Shown here: piece by piece, positions 18,549-27,682 of the stretch
How the letters are laid out: each line of letters begins with the position of its first letter
How positions within the stretch are numbered: the first letter of the stretch is position 1
From: Mobilicoccus massiliensis
GTDB taxonomy: Bacteria; Actinomycetota; Actinomycetes; Actinomycetales; Dermatophilaceae
DNA: 64,000 nt
Assembly: GCF_000826525.2 (NCBI RefSeq)
Contig: NZ_LN651330.1
Coordinates: 124,001-188,000, forward strand
Direction: 5' to 3'
Made by a program: the position numbers and the translations under genes
The notes under the pieces: model-generated
What the model was told of the DNA's origin: nothing
Database searches by the model: none
What the model saw: only the letters and a program-made list of their open reading frames with translations

Positions 18549-18907
18549 GAGGACTGGACCTTCGTCTCCCGCGGGGAGTAGTCGCTGCCCTTCTCCTCGC
18601 CGATCATGGCGCCGTCGTTCGAGTTCCTGACCTCCGACGCCTTGTTCTTGGCGGCATCGGCGGCGGACGAGGCCTTGTCCTTGGCGGCGGAGGCCGCGTT
18701 GCCCGCAGCCGAGGAGAGCTTCGCGCCCACGTCCGGGGCCTTGTCCTTGACCGTCTCGGTCGCGGTCGACACCTTCTCCTGAACACGCGGGTCGTGCCAG
18801 AGGGCGTCCGCCTGCTTCTTCATCTCGTCGTAACGGTCACGACCGGCGCGAGTGCCGAGCACGTAGCCGACCGCGGCACCGGAGAGGAAGGCGAGCTTGA
18901 GCTTCAT
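18545..18907 (-). CDS. YtxH-like membrane-anchored stress protein
   Basis: A 120-residue protein with one N-terminal membrane segment (LKLAFLSGAAVGYVLGTRAG) and a long Ala/Lys/Ser/Asp-rich helical region (AKDKASSAADAAKNKA), the pattern of YtxH-domain and LEA-like proteins. The ATG at 18907 has AAAGGGA upstream and places the membrane segment at the N-terminus. It is the first gene of a two-gene unit with the small acidic protein. A general stress or desiccation role is inferred from family, not shown. Confidence 0.8.
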   Translation of the reverse strand: MKLKLAFLSGAAVGYVLGTRAGRDRYDEMKKQADALWHDPRVQEKVSTATETVKDKAPDVGAKLSSAAGNAASAAKDKASSAADAAKNKASEVRNSNDGAMIGEEKGSDYSPRETKVQSS

Positions 18908-19029
18908 GGGTACATCCCTTTCGTCGACTGGAGGCGACTTTACGGGTTCACCCCGACATACGCTCCCTGTCCGACACGCCACGCCGCCACCCCAGTCCGG
19001 AGCCGCGCCGTGAAGAACCGCGTCGAGGT

Positions 19030-19091
19030 GGCAGCCGAGATGGCAGCCACACCGGGGTGATCACCCCACCGTGCCTGCCATCCCATCTGCC
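19030..19091. repeat. 62-bp palindromic element, family A copy 1
   Basis: Centred on GGGGTGATCACCCC (19054-19067). The outer arms 19030-19045 and 19076-19091 match as inverted copies at 13 of 16 positions. It has the same length and architecture as the element at 35702-35763, and the right arm is the same sequence. It lies between the YtxH-like gene and tRNA-Ser. Confidence 0.75.
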
Positions 19092-19165
19092 GTCATGATC
19101 ACGCCACCGCCTCGACCAGGAGCGCTGCCGGAGCACCAACGAGACGGGGGAGAGGGCAGGCAGGG

Positions 19166-19252
19166 CGGAGGGCGTGGGATTCGAACCCACGATGCCGTTA
19201 CCGACATAGCGGTTTTCAAGACCGCCGCACTAGGCCACTATGCGAGCCCTCC
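19166..19252 (-). tRNA. tRNA-Ser(TGA)
   Basis: Reads UCN serine codons. On the minus strand the acceptor stem GGAGGGC pairs with GCCCTCC and the discriminator base is G. The anticodon loop is CTTGAAA with anticodon TGA, the T-arm is GTGGGTTCGAATCCCAC, and a long variable arm is present as expected for serine. CCA is not encoded. Confidence 0.95.
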
Positions 19253-19411
19253 ACGTCGAGGCCGTACAGGCATCGACGGATCCACGTTACCCGCGCAGGC
19301 CGCCCGATCCCGAACCCGATCGGGTCAGGCATTCGCGACATCCGCGTGCGGAACCGAAGAGATCCGCGAAGGAGAGCCCGCTTGCGCCGCTTTTTGCGCA
19401 ACGATGGAGGT

Positions 19412-20419
19412 ATGGCGGCGGTGACGATGACGATGGTGGCGCGGGAGGCGGGAGTCTCGGTCAGCACGGTCTCCCATGTCATCAACGGCACGCGCCCGGT
19501 GGCGGCGCACACGAGTCGGCAGGTCCGGCAGGCGATGGAACGGCTCGGGTTCACCCACCAGCCGGTGGCGCGGTCGCTGGCCGCGGGGGCGACGACGACG
19601 ATCGGGGTCGCGATCCCACTCTCCGGAGATCCGTTCCACCAGGAGTTGTTCGCGGGCATCGAGGGTGAGGCGCGGCGCCAGAAGTTCGCGGTGCTCGTCT
19701 CCGACACCTCCGACGACCCCGAGCGCGAACGCGCCGCCGTGGCCAACCTCGTCGCCCATCACGTGCGGGGCATGCTCATCTCGCCCACCGCAGGATGGAC
19801 GTCGGGAGCGGCCAAGGTCATCCGTGAACACCGGCTCGCGTGCGTGCTCGTCGATCGTCTCCAGCGCGCGCAGTTCGATCAGGTCGGCGTCGAGAACGAG
19901 CGCGCGACGGTGACCCTCGTCGAGCACCTGCTGACCAAAGGCCATCGGCGCATCGCGTGCATGTCGGGGCGGCAGGGCTTGTCGACGACGGAGGAGCGCA
20001 TCGCCGGGTATCGGGCGGCGATGGACGCTGCCGGGGTCGCGGTCGACGAGTCACTCGTCGTCAGTGGCGACTCGACGGATACGGGCGGCCGCCGGGCGAT
20101 GCGCGCACTACTCGCTCTGCCCGAGCGCCCCACGGCGGTGTTCATCGCCAACGACTCGATGAGTATGGGCGCCTTGCGAGCCCTGAACGAGGCGGGCTGC
20201 CTGATTCCCGACGACATCGCGGTGGTCTGCTTCGACGACCCGCCGTGGGGAGACCTGTGCAGCCCCGGCCTCACGGCCATCGCCCAGCCGACCTTCGCCA
20301 TGGGAGCCCGGGCGGTTCAGTTGCTGGCCAAGCGCATCGAGGATCCGGAAGCCACACCGTCGACCCTGCGTCTGCGTGGTGAGGTCACCCACCGCGGTTC
20401 GTGCGGCTGTCGCGGGTGA
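19412..20419 (+). CDS. LacI-family transcriptional regulator
   Basis: A 335-residue repressor-type regulator. Helix-turn-helix and hinge are MVAREAGVSVSTVSHVINGT and RVRQAMERLGFTHQPVARSLA-like. The periplasmic-binding-protein-like ligand domain follows (TIGVAIPLSGDPF, GVENERATVTLVEHLL, CFDDPPWGDLCSPGLTAIAQP). It ends in a small Cys cluster (GSCGCRG). The GGAGG at 19406-19410 is too close to ATG 19412 and better spaced for the in-frame GTG at 19421, so the start may be nine bases later. No sugar-uptake genes are nearby, so its ligand and targets are unknown. Confidence 0.9.
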   Translation: MAAVTMTMVAREAGVSVSTVSHVINGTRPVAAHTSRQVRQAMERLGFTHQPVARSLAAGATTTIGVAIPLSGDPFHQELFAGIEGEARRQKFAVLVSDTSDDPERERAAVANLVAHHVRGMLISPTAGWTSGAAKVIREHRLACVLVDRLQRAQFDQVGVENERATVTLVEHLLTKGHRRIACMSGRQGLSTTEERIAGYRAAMDAAGVAVDESLVVSGDSTDTGGRRAMRALLALPERPTAVFIANDSMSMGALRALNEAGCLIPDDIAVVCFDDPPWGDLCSPGLTAIAQPTFAMGARAVQLLAKRIEDPEATPSTLRLRGEVTHRGSCGCRG

Positions 20420-20805
20420 CGGCGACCTGCTCGCCGGTCGAGAACGTGGGGCCCGCAGACGCACCCCCGGCCGTCACGACTCGTTCATCGGGACGTTCCC
20501 CAGGCGTGGCCGTGGGGTACCATCACGGTCATCGACACTTGAGAATGACGACGCCACCAGGGGCTTTGCGACCGCCGGATCCGCCGGAACGGTTCCTCCT
20601 CCCCCCTGCTGTATGGCGTCTTGTCGTGCTAACGTGATCGCGGTTGCAAGTGCAGTTCCTCGCAGTACGGCTACGGTCGCCGGCGCGTGTGCTTCGCTCT
20701 GGCGTAGTGCACAGGTGTCCCGCTCGACGTAGGGGTCTCGTGCGGCAGCCGGGACGCCGCGAAGTGCGACGTCCATCGCCACACCAGTAGAGAGTTGTTT
20801 TCCCC
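20420..20805 (+). promoter_or_regulatory. Gene-free region with the probable long leader of the cold-shock gene
   Basis: About 386 bases without a convincing gene. The last ~170 bases before the cold-shock gene (from about 20635) are C/T/A-enriched relative to the surroundings. A long structured 5' leader would fit cold-shock genes, whose leaders control translation at low temperature. This is inference; no conserved cold box was identified. Confidence 0.35.
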
Positions 20806-21009
20806 ATGGCACAGGGCACCGTCAAGTGGTTCAACGCTGAGAAGGGCTTCGGCTTCATTGCGCAGGATGGGGGTGGCCCCGACGTCTTCGTGCACTACTC
20901 CGCGATTCAGACGAACGGCTACCGCTCGCTCGATGAGGCGCAGCGTGTCGAGTTCGAGGTCACGCAGGGTCCGAAGGGTCCGCAGGCCGACAACGTCCGC
21001 CCGCTCTGA
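20806..21009 (+). CDS. Cold-shock protein, CspA family
   Basis: A 67-residue single cold-shock domain that binds single-stranded RNA and DNA and melts RNA structure. It has the RNP1 motif KGFGFI and the RNP2 motif VFVHYSAI, and starts [18 protein letters not shown]. The ATG at 20806 is unambiguous by family. A near-perfect terminator hairpin follows, so it is monocistronic. Confidence 0.97.
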   Translation: MAQGTVKWFNAEKGFGFIAQDGGGPDVFVHYSAIQTNGYRSLDEAQRVEFEVTQGPKGPQADNVRPL

Positions 21010-21024
21010 TCATCACAGACTTCC

Positions 21025-21060
21025 GCGAAGGGCTCCCGGTCATCACCGGGGGCCCTTCGC
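21025..21060 (+). terminator. Terminator of the cold-shock gene
   Basis: A 16-bp stem with one mismatch (21025-21040 with 21045-21060) and a CATC loop, 15 nt after the stop codon. The stem is GC-rich and no T-run follows. Confidence 0.85.
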
Positions 21061-21103
21061 GCATGTCGGGGCTCCTCAGCAGGGGTGACCTACCCTGAAG
21101 GGC

Positions 21104-21958
21104 GTGAGCGACGACGAACACCGCCGCGACGTGACGCCGGCCGCAGAACACGGCGCGAGACGCCCGACTCCCGACCTCGGCGATCTTCCCTCGGCGCGTG
21201 GCTCGTCCACGTCCGAGGAGTCCCGGGACCGGCCCGCGCCGGGTGCGCAGGGGGGCTCCGGCAGCTCCGCGCAGGCCGCGTTCTGGCCGGAGGACTACAC
21301 GCCGGGCCGCGCCGACTACGTGTGCATGACCCTCCTGGCTCTGAGCGCCGTCTACGGCATCGTGATCATGCTGGCGCGGCCGACGCTGCTGGCGTTCAAC
21401 CCGCTCGTGCTCGCCACGTTGTCGGGCAGCCGCAGTGCGCTGGTGACGATCGGAGCCCAGCACGCGGTGGGCGCGACCGGTCTCGTGGTGGTCGTCGCCG
21501 CGTTCGTGCTCTCGACGATCAGCGTCATCAAGCTGGACCTGCTCTTCTGGTGGGCGGGCCGTCTGTGGGGGGACTTCTTCATCGTGAGCCTCGTCGGTGA
21601 CTCCGCGCGCAAGGCCAAGCAGGCCGCGCGGGCGGAGGCGCTGGCGCGGCGGTACGCGACGCTCGCGATCGTGCTGTGCAACGTACCCATCCTGCCGATC
21701 CCTCGCAGCCTCGTGTGCGCGGTGCTCGGAGTGTCGGGTACCTCGTTCCGCAAGTTGCTGGTGGTCGACCTGGTCGCCGCCGGGATCGTGCAGGCACTGT
21801 GGCTCTATCTCGGGTTCCGCATCGGTGAGCCGGTCGTGCAGGCCGTCGAGGTCATCGCGCGCTACTCGCTGTGGTTGACCCTGGCGATCTTCGTCGTCAT
21901 CGTCCTCGGAGCCATGCGCAAGTCCCGCTCGCGGGCCCGGGCGGCCGGCGACGCATGA
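21104..21958 (+). CDS. DedA/VTT-like membrane protein, first of a tandem pair
   Basis: A 284-residue protein with a disordered Ser/Arg/Glu-rich N-terminus (~60 residues) and about five hydrophobic segments. The segments VIKLDLLFWWAGRLWGDFF and LPIPRSLVCAVLGVSG resemble the VTT/DedA fold, whose members move lipids across the membrane. The GTG at 21104 has GAAGGGC just before it. It overlaps the next gene by 4 nt. The next gene is a clear paralog (shared FWWAGRLWG), so this is a tandem duplication. The function is inferred from weak family resemblance. Confidence 0.7.
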   Translation: MSDDEHRRDVTPAAEHGARRPTPDLGDLPSARGSSTSEESRDRPAPGAQGGSGSSAQAAFWPEDYTPGRADYVCMTLLALSAVYGIVIMLARPTLLAFNPLVLATLSGSRSALVTIGAQHAVGATGLVVVVAAFVLSTISVIKLDLLFWWAGRLWGDFFIVSLVGDSARKAKQAARAEALARRYATLAIVLCNVPILPIPRSLVCAVLGVSGTSFRKLLVVDLVAAGIVQALWLYLGFRIGEPVVQAVEVIARYSLWLTLAIFVVIVLGAMRKSRSRARAAGDA

Positions 21959-22641
21959 GCCTCGCGAGCGGGCCGGGTGCGACGCGCACGCGCCTCGAGG
22001 CCGTCGTCGCGGCCGGGCTCGTCGTCGTCACGATCTACGGATTCGTCGCGGTGCCGCTGCGGGCCTGGCTGCTCGGTCTCGACCCAGCGGCACTGGCGGC
22101 GATCACGGGCAGCCGCCCGGCCCTCGTCGCGGTCGGAGCCTTGGCCGCCGCCGAGGGGCGGGCGTGGCTGTGGCCGCTGCTCGTCGCCACTGTGTCGATC
22201 CTCAAGTTCCACTGGGTGTTCTGGTGGGCCGGGCGGTTGTGGGGTGAGCACGCGCTCGTGCGGGTCGCGGGTGACACTCCTCGCGCGCGGCGACGTATCG
22301 CGCGGGCGGAGGCACTCGTGCGTCGTTACCAGGTGCCCGCGATCGCCGTGACCTACGTGCCCCTGCCGGTCGCGCGCGAGCTCGTCATCGTCGCACTCGG
22401 CACGGCGGGCCGCCGGTTTCGCGTCTTCGTCGCGCTCGACCTCGCGGCCGCTGCGGTGACCCAGAGCCTGTGCGTTCTGCTGGGTGCGTGGCTCGGTGAG
22501 TCCGCGGTCGTCGTCGTCAAGCAGTACGCGATCTACGCGGGTTGGGTCGCGCTCGTCGCGCTGGCGGCGATGACGGTGGCGGCGCTGCGTGCGTGGCGCC
22601 GTCGGCGCCGTGACGGCGACGAGGTCAGCACGCGTCGTTGA
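21955..22641 (+). CDS. DedA/VTT-like membrane protein, second of a tandem pair
   Basis: A 228-residue paralog of the preceding gene, lacking its disordered N-terminus. Shared landmarks are ITGSRPALVAVGA, FWWAGRLWG, RRIARAEALVRRY and a basic C-terminal tail (RAWRRRRRDGD). It is translationally coupled through ATGA. Its 3' end overlaps the 3' end of the convergent LCP gene by 17 nt. A lipid- or proton-linked transport role is plausible but not shown. Confidence 0.7.
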   Translation: MSLASGPGATRTRLEAVVAAGLVVVTIYGFVAVPLRAWLLGLDPAALAAITGSRPALVAVGALAAAEGRAWLWPLLVATVSILKFHWVFWWAGRLWGEHALVRVAGDTPRARRRIARAEALVRRYQVPAIAVTYVPLPVARELVIVALGTAGRRFRVFVALDLAAAAVTQSLCVLLGAWLGESAVVVVKQYAIYAGWVALVALAAMTVAALRAWRRRRRDGDEVSTRR

Positions 22642-24106
22642 CGTTGACCAGCCCCTGCTTGGGCTCGTGCGTGGTCGGTGAGCCCGAAGGAGTGCTCGTC
22701 GGGGTGGGGCTCTGGGTGCGCGTCCCGCTGCCGGACGGTGTGGGCGTGCCCTCGGCCGGGGCGGGCGAGATCGCGTTCTGGACGATCTCTCGCATGTGGT
22801 CGAAGTCGGGGTCGGTCACCTTGACGATCTTGTTCGTGAACGGCAGCGAGCGGATCTTGCCCTCCTGCATGCGCGACACGAGTTGCGCCCACGCCCCGAG
22901 GTGTTGTTCGGGCACGTCGGTGTACACGTGGTCCTTCGCGACCTTGGCCAGGGCGGGGTACCGCTCGAGCATGACGGCCGGGTTCACCTGCTTGACCAGC
23001 GCGCCGACCATGCAGCGTTGCCGGGCCATGCGGTTGAAGTCGTCGGTGGTGGCTCGCGAACGCGAGTACCACATGGCCGTGTAGCCGTCCATGTGCTGCG
23101 GGCCCGGCTCGATCCACCCCGAGATCGAGCCCGGGACGATGCGTCCGTTCTCGACCTTGCCGCCGATCGGGATGCGCTCCTTGACGTCGATGTCGACTCC
23201 ACCCATCGCGTCCACGAGAGCCGAGAAGCCGCGGATGTCGATGACGACCGTGTAGTCGATGCCGATGCCGAGGATCTCCGAGAGCGTCAGACGCGTCGCG
23301 GTGAGGCCGGGCATCGGGTCGCCGGGGAAGAGGGCCTTGTGCTTGTCGCCCTCGTTCCACACCTCGTTGAGCAGGCACTTGTCGCCGCAGTCGTAGCCGT
23401 TCGGATACACCTGCGAGAGCGGATTGGCCGGCCCGAAAGGCACCTTCTCCAGGTTGCGGGGGATGCCGAAGAGCACGCTGTTGCCGGTCCGGGTGTCGAT
23501 GCTCGCGACGATCATCGAGTCGGTACGGATGCCGGGGCGCCCGGGGTAGGCGTCGGAGCCGATGAGCATGACGTTGACCCGCGGGACGTTGCGCCAGGCG
23601 TCCTCACCGCTGCCGAGGGGGGTGGCTGCGCCGTCGCCGCGGCGGATGCCGCCGTGGGCGAAGATCGAGGAGACCGTGTCGCGGTGGATCATCACGTACT
23701 GCAGCGCGGGGGCGGCCGGGGCCATGATCGCGAGCACGAGGATCGTCGTGAACAGCGAGGCGAAGACGCGTTTGCCGGTCTGCGGGCGGGTGGGCCAGTT
23801 GACCACGGCGGTGTGCACGACGGAGATCGCGAGCACGATCAGCGCGGCGATGCCCACGCCGACCAGCGCGAGGAGCAGGTTGGGGCGCACCCCGAGGTAG
23901 AGCGCGGCGTCGGTCGGCCCCTCGACGTAGACGTAGGCGGCGGCCGCGACGACGGCGGCGACGAAGAGCGCGAGCAGGGTTCCGCCGATGACCCGGCGGT
24001 TGCTCAGCAGCAGGCCCGAGCCGGGGAGGATCGTGCCCAGCGTCGTCATCCCGACGAGTCGGCCGAGGCCTCGCCGGGGCCCGCCGTCCGGATGCGCACC
24101 GGTCAT
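22625..24106 (-). CDS. LytR-CpsA-Psr (LCP) family cell-wall glycopolymer ligase
   Basis: Membrane-anchored enzyme that attaches teichoic-acid-like or other glycopolymers to peptidoglycan. The 493-residue product has several N-terminal hydrophobic segments (within the first ~140 residues), then the LCP domain with VNVMLIGSDA, GIRTDSMIVASID, FGIPRNLE, YTVVIDIRGFSALVDAMGGV and NRMARQRCMVGALV. The Thr/Ser/Pro-rich C-terminal tail (TPTPSGSGTRTQSPT) looks surface exposed and ends in Asp-Ala-Cys. The ATG at 24106 has GAGGGA 8 nt upstream. Confidence 0.9.
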   Translation of the reverse strand: MTGAHPDGGPRRGLGRLVGMTTLGTILPGSGLLLSNRRVIGGTLLALFVAAVVAAAAYVYVEGPTDAALYLGVRPNLLLALVGVGIAALIVLAISVVHTAVVNWPTRPQTGKRVFASLFTTILVLAIMAPAAPALQYVMIHRDTVSSIFAHGGIRRGDGAATPLGSGEDAWRNVPRVNVMLIGSDAYPGRPGIRTDSMIVASIDTRTGNSVLFGIPRNLEKVPFGPANPLSQVYPNGYDCGDKCLLNEVWNEGDKHKALFPGDPMPGLTATRLTLSEILGIGIDYTVVIDIRGFSALVDAMGGVDIDVKERIPIGGKVENGRIVPGSISGWIEPGPQHMDGYTAMWYSRSRATTDDFNRMARQRCMVGALVKQVNPAVMLERYPALAKVAKDHVYTDVPEQHLGAWAQLVSRMQEGKIRSLPFTNKIVKVTDPDFDHMREIVQNAISPAPAEGTPTPSGSGTRTQSPTPTSTPSGSPTTHEPKQGLVNVNDAC

Positions 24107-24321
24107 CGTGTGTGTTCCCTCCCCGCGTCCCGTGACGCAATCCCACCAATTCTGCACCGGTCATCGGCAGTTTCCACACTGTTCTGCGTGCATTGGTGGC
24201 CTGATGCCGGTCCAGGTCTTCATGACTCAACGGTCGGCGGGGCGGTTTTGTGCCCCAGGGAGTCTCCCGGGTAGGCTGGCCTCTGCCGTTCTTCGCGCCT
24301 CCTGAGGGCGAGTTGCGGCGT

Positions 24322-24412
24322 GGAGGCGTCGCCTAGTCCGGTCTATGGCGCCCGCCTGCTAAGCGGGTTTGGGGGTTAAACCCCATCGAGGGTTCAAATC
24401 CCTCCGCCTCCG
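24322..24412 (+). tRNA. tRNA-Ser(GCT)
   Basis: Reads AGC and AGU. Acceptor GGAGGCG pairs with CGCCTCC, with discriminator G. The anticodon loop CTGCTAA gives anticodon GCT. There is a long variable arm (TTTGGGGGTTAAACCCC) and a T-arm GAGGGTTCAAATCCCTC. Confidence 0.95.
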
Positions 24413-24500
24413 CAGACAGACCGCTCGTGTCGGCCACGATCACCGTGCCCTCACGAGCGGTCTTTGCATGCCCCGGCAGTGCGTTCGTGGTCGGGTCTGC

Positions 24501-25973
24501 TCACCCACGTGGCAGCCGCAGCGTGAAGCACGTGCGTCCCGGTCGGGAGTCCACCGCCACCTCACCGCCGTGCGCGAGCGCCACGGCCTGCACGATCGAC
24601 AGGCCGAGCCCGGTCGAGCCGCCATGGCGATGGCGAGCGGTGTCACCACGGGAGAAGCGCTGGAAGATCGTCGGCAGCACGCTCGGGTCGATGCCTGGGC
24701 CGTCGTCGGTGATCGTGACGACGGCGCCCTCGCCGTCCGGGTGCAGTGCCCCGGTCACCGTCGTGCCGGGTGGGGTGTGCAGCCGCGCGTTGGCCAGGAG
24801 GTTGACGAGCACCTGGGTCAGCCGCGCCCGGTCGCCGGTCACCTCGACGGGCTCGTCGGGCAGCTCGAGCCGCCACGTGTGCTCGCGGCCGACGATGCGG
24901 GCGTCGCTCACGGTCTCGACGAGGAGCATCGCGAGGTCGACCGGCTCGCGCTCCAGCTCCCGCCCCGCGTCGAGACGCGCGAGCAACAGCAGGTCCTCCA
25001 CGAGCGCGGCCATGCGTCCGGATTCCGACTCGACGCGCGTGAGGGACGTGCGCACCTCGCCGGGCAGCCGCGGGTCGCGCAGGGACAGCTCGGTGTAGCC
25101 GCGGATCGACGAGAGCGGTGTGCGCAACTCATGGCTCGCGTCGGCGACGAACCGCCGCAACTGCCCTTCGCTCTCCTGCCGGTGACGTAGAGAGGCGTCG
25201 ACGTGCTCGAGCAGGTCGTTGAGCGCGGCGCCGACCTGCCCCACCTCGGTGCGGCGGTCGGTGTCGCGGGCGGGGACGCGCTCGGCGAGCGTGACCTCTC
25301 CGCTGGAGAGCGGAAGCCGTGAGACGCGGGTGGCGGTCGCGGCCACCCGGTCCAGCGGCCTCAGCGCACGGCCCACGAGCCAGGCCGTGCCCAGCCCGAC
25401 GAGGACGAACCCGAGCAGGCCGAGGCCGGCGGTGATGATCCGCATCTGCCGGACGGAGTCGAGCAGCGGCTGCAGCGGTAGACCGGCGACGACGCGCCGA
25501 CCGTCCGGAGTCGTCGACCCCACGAGCCGGTAGGCGCCGAACGGTTCACCGAGATCGACCGTCGAGGGTCGGCTCGTGAGCCCGGCCTGCAGCAGGGCCT
25601 GCACCTGCGGTGGGTTGAGAGATCCGGTCTCGTCGTGTCGCACGGTGACGGTGTTCGTCACCACCGTCGATCCGTCGACGACGACGACGAGCATGTCGGC
25701 GAGCGGACGGCCGTTCGACGGCGGCCCGCCGTGGTTCTGCGGGCCTCGGGGGCCGAGGACGCGGGTGGCCGTCGTCGCGACGCGGGCGTCGAGCTCGGCC
25801 ATGAGGCTGCGCTCGAGCAATGCGCTCATCCCGATCCCGCTGCCGAGCGTCACGAGGGCGAACAACGTGACGATCGAGGTGACGAGTGTGCGGCGCAGGG
25901 TCCACGCCCGACCGCGGCGACGTGCGACCTCCGGATGGGCGTCGAGCACGACACCCGAGACGGCCGTGCTCAC
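24501..25973 (-). CDS. Sensor histidine kinase of a two-component system
   Basis: A 490-residue membrane kinase. A transmembrane segment (LVTSIVTLFALVTLGSGIG) precedes an extracytoplasmic sensor of ~120 residues, a second membrane segment (ITAGLGLLGFVLVGLGTAWL) and a HAMP domain. The H-box is DASHELRTPLSSIRGY (His281), the N-box VNLLANARLHTP, and the G-boxes DDGPGIDP and GLGLSIVQA. The GTG at 25973 overlaps the stop of the response regulator (GTGA), so the pair is coupled. The stimulus is unknown. Confidence 0.93.
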   Translation of the reverse strand: MSTAVSGVVLDAHPEVARRRGRAWTLRRTLVTSIVTLFALVTLGSGIGMSALLERSLMAELDARVATTATRVLGPRGPQNHGGPPSNGRPLADMLVVVVDGSTVVTNTVTVRHDETGSLNPPQVQALLQAGLTSRPSTVDLGEPFGAYRLVGSTTPDGRRVVAGLPLQPLLDSVRQMRIITAGLGLLGFVLVGLGTAWLVGRALRPLDRVAATATRVSRLPLSSGEVTLAERVPARDTDRRTEVGQVGAALNDLLEHVDASLRHRQESEGQLRRFVADASHELRTPLSSIRGYTELSLRDPRLPGEVRTSLTRVESESGRMAALVEDLLLLARLDAGRELEREPVDLAMLLVETVSDARIVGREHTWRLELPDEPVEVTGDRARLTQVLVNLLANARLHTPPGTTVTGALHPDGEGAVVTITDDGPGIDPSVLPTIFQRFSRGDTARHRHGGSTGLGLSIVQAVALAHGGEVAVDSRPGRTCFTLRLPRG

Positions 25974-26692
25974 GAGGCCGGCTTGAGCACGTAGCCGGCG
26001 CCACGCATCGTGTGGATCATCGGATCCCGGCCCGCGTCGATCTTCTTGCGCAGGTAGGAGACGTAGAGCTCGACGACGTTGGCCTGACCGCCGAAGTCGT
26101 AGTTCCACACGCGGTCGAGGATCTGTGCCTTGCTCAACACCCGCCGTGGGTTGCGCATGAAGTAGCGCAGGAGTTCGAACTCCGTGGCGGTCAGAGTGAT
26201 CTCGTCACCGCCGCGAGTGACCTCGTGGGAATCCTCGTCGAGCGTGAGATCGCCGACGACGAGGAGTGCGGAGGAGTCGTCGGTGCTCGCCGCGGTGCGC
26301 CGCATGAGTCCCCGGACGCGCGCGACGACCTCTTCGAGGCTGAACGGCTTGGTGACGTAGTCGTCGCCGCCCGCGGTGAGACCCGCCACCCGGTCCTCCA
26401 CGGCGTCACGGGCGGTGAGGAACAACACCGGCACGTGCGGGTCCTCCGCCCGCATCCGCCGCAGCACCTCCATGCCGTCGAAGTCGGGCAACATCATGTC
26501 GAGGACGACCGCGTCGGGTCGGAACGACTTCGCCTCACGCACCGCGACCAGGCCTGCGGCCGCGCTGCGTACCTCCCAGCCCTCGTAGCGCATCGCCATC
26601 GACAGCAACTCGGTGAGGTTGACCTCGTCGTCGACGACGAGCACCCGCAGGGGTGAGCCGTCGGGCCGGGTGAGACGTGCGGTGGTCGTCAT
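25970..26692 (-). CDS. OmpR/PhoB-type response regulator
   Basis: A 240-residue DNA-binding regulator. The receiver domain has Asp21/Asp22, phospho-acceptor Asp65 (VVLDMMLPD), Thr93 and Lys115 (YVTKPFS). The winged-helix output domain contains TATEFELLRYFMRNP, SKAQILDRVWNYDF and HTMRGAGYVLKP. It is first in the operon with the kinase and is presumably phosphorylated by it. Close in pattern to mycobacterial TcrA/TrcR-type regulators; targets unknown. Confidence 0.95.
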   Translation of the reverse strand: MTTTARLTRPDGSPLRVLVVDDEVNLTELLSMAMRYEGWEVRSAAAGLVAVREAKSFRPDAVVLDMMLPDFDGMEVLRRMRAEDPHVPVLFLTARDAVEDRVAGLTAGGDDYVTKPFSLEEVVARVRGLMRRTAASTDDSSALLVVGDLTLDEDSHEVTRGGDEITLTATEFELLRYFMRNPRRVLSKAQILDRVWNYDFGGQANVVELYVSYLRKKIDAGRDPMIHTMRGAGYVLKPAS

Positions 26693-26706
26693 GTCATCCA
26701 GTGAAC

Positions 26707-26793
26707 CCCCGACGGGGCCGTCTTCTGCTGTGCCGCGCCTGTGGAGGAGCTGTGCGGATGAGAGTCGCCGGCGAGCATGCCGGGTCGGGCGGG
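26707..26793. repeat. 87-bp direct repeat, copy 1
   Basis: About 90% identical (7 mismatches and one gap counted by eye) to 27683-27768, in the same orientation. The shared sequence begins CCCCGACGGGGCCGTCTTCT. This copy lies between the response regulator and the FBP gene. It lacks the right hairpin arm that copy 2 has. Confidence 0.85.
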
Positions 26794-26839
26794 GCTACGG
26801 CCATGCCGACGCCGACCACGCCGACACGGCCGCTGCACC

Positions 26840-27349
26840 TCAGTCGTCGCGCATCACTTGATGGATGAAGCGTGCGACACGCTCGCGCAATCCTTCGATG
26901 CGTAGCCCGGTCCAGAACTCTCGTTCCTCCGCAGTCGCTTGATCGCCGATCTCGCTTCTCGAGGGGGCCCGCCGGACGTTGGACGAGCAGGCGAAGCCGG
27001 CGCAGGCGAGGGTGCCGATCGTGCCCCCATCTCGGCCGGCCTTTCCTGCAAGTGGCGCAATCACCATGCGCACGTTGTCGGTCGCCTTGACGTCCTCGCA
27101 CCACACGCAGATGGCCTTGCGATTGGTGGGGGCACCGCTTCCGGCCGCACGCAGGAGGATGCCGCGTACGGTGCCGTCCACATGCATGACGACATAGGAG
27201 ATTCCGGGGCGCTTGGCGTCGGTCCAGCCGAGGTAGTCGAGGGAGCCCCAATCGAGGTGGTCCAGCTCGGGGATGGTCGCTCGGTTGGCCTCACCCTTGG
27301 AGGCGTTGACGAAGGAACTGCGGATCTGCTGCTCGGTGATGGGTTGCAC
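26840..27349 (-). CDS. FBP-domain (FusB-like zinc finger) protein
   Basis: A 169-residue protein of the FBP_C family, the treble-clef zinc-finger domain found in FusB-type proteins that free EF-G from the ribosome. It begins MQPITEQQIRSSFVNASKGE and has cysteines at 81 and 84 (CVWC) and at 116 and 121 (CAGFAC) as likely zinc ligands. Members from actinobacteria are mostly uncharacterised and are not automatically resistance proteins. The gene is flanked by two copies of an 87-bp direct repeat. Confidence 0.82.
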   Translation of the reverse strand: MQPITEQQIRSSFVNASKGEANRATIPELDHLDWGSLDYLGWTDAKRPGISYVVMHVDGTVRGILLRAAGSGAPTNRKAICVWCEDVKATDNVRMVIAPLAGKAGRDGGTIGTLACAGFACSSNVRRAPSRSEIGDQATAEEREFWTGLRIEGLRERVARFIHQVMRDD

Positions 27350-27682
27350 GGTTGACTCGATTCGTGACGCAGGGCGCGCACGCCCACCGCCGGACGAGTC
27401 CCTTCCGGAGTCGTTCTAGAGCGTGGGGGGCGTGCACAGGAAGAATGGAGGAAGCGAGACGTGCTCTGCGCAGCAGGCCATGACGGCCACCTCCCCTTCT
27501 CGCCCCTCGGCGCGGTGCTCTCGATCGAGTCGTCGTCGTTCACCCCGACCCTCGGGGAACGATCTCGCATCAGTACACCTGCGGCCAGGATCTCTCGTCA
27601 AACGGGCAGGCGTTCTGGACGGGCAGTGATGTTCCGGCCACCCGCCGCGCGGCAGAGCCCCCACTGAACCCGACACGGAACA

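Noticed and set aside
19166..19252. An attachment site for an integrated element at tRNA-Ser(TGA)
   Set aside because: No repeated tRNA 3' end, integrase or element-like gene content is found on either side.
26840..27349. Fusidic-acid resistance gene
   Set aside because: Only the zinc-finger FBP domain is recognisable; the family is broad in actinobacteria and resistance cannot be claimed from sequence.
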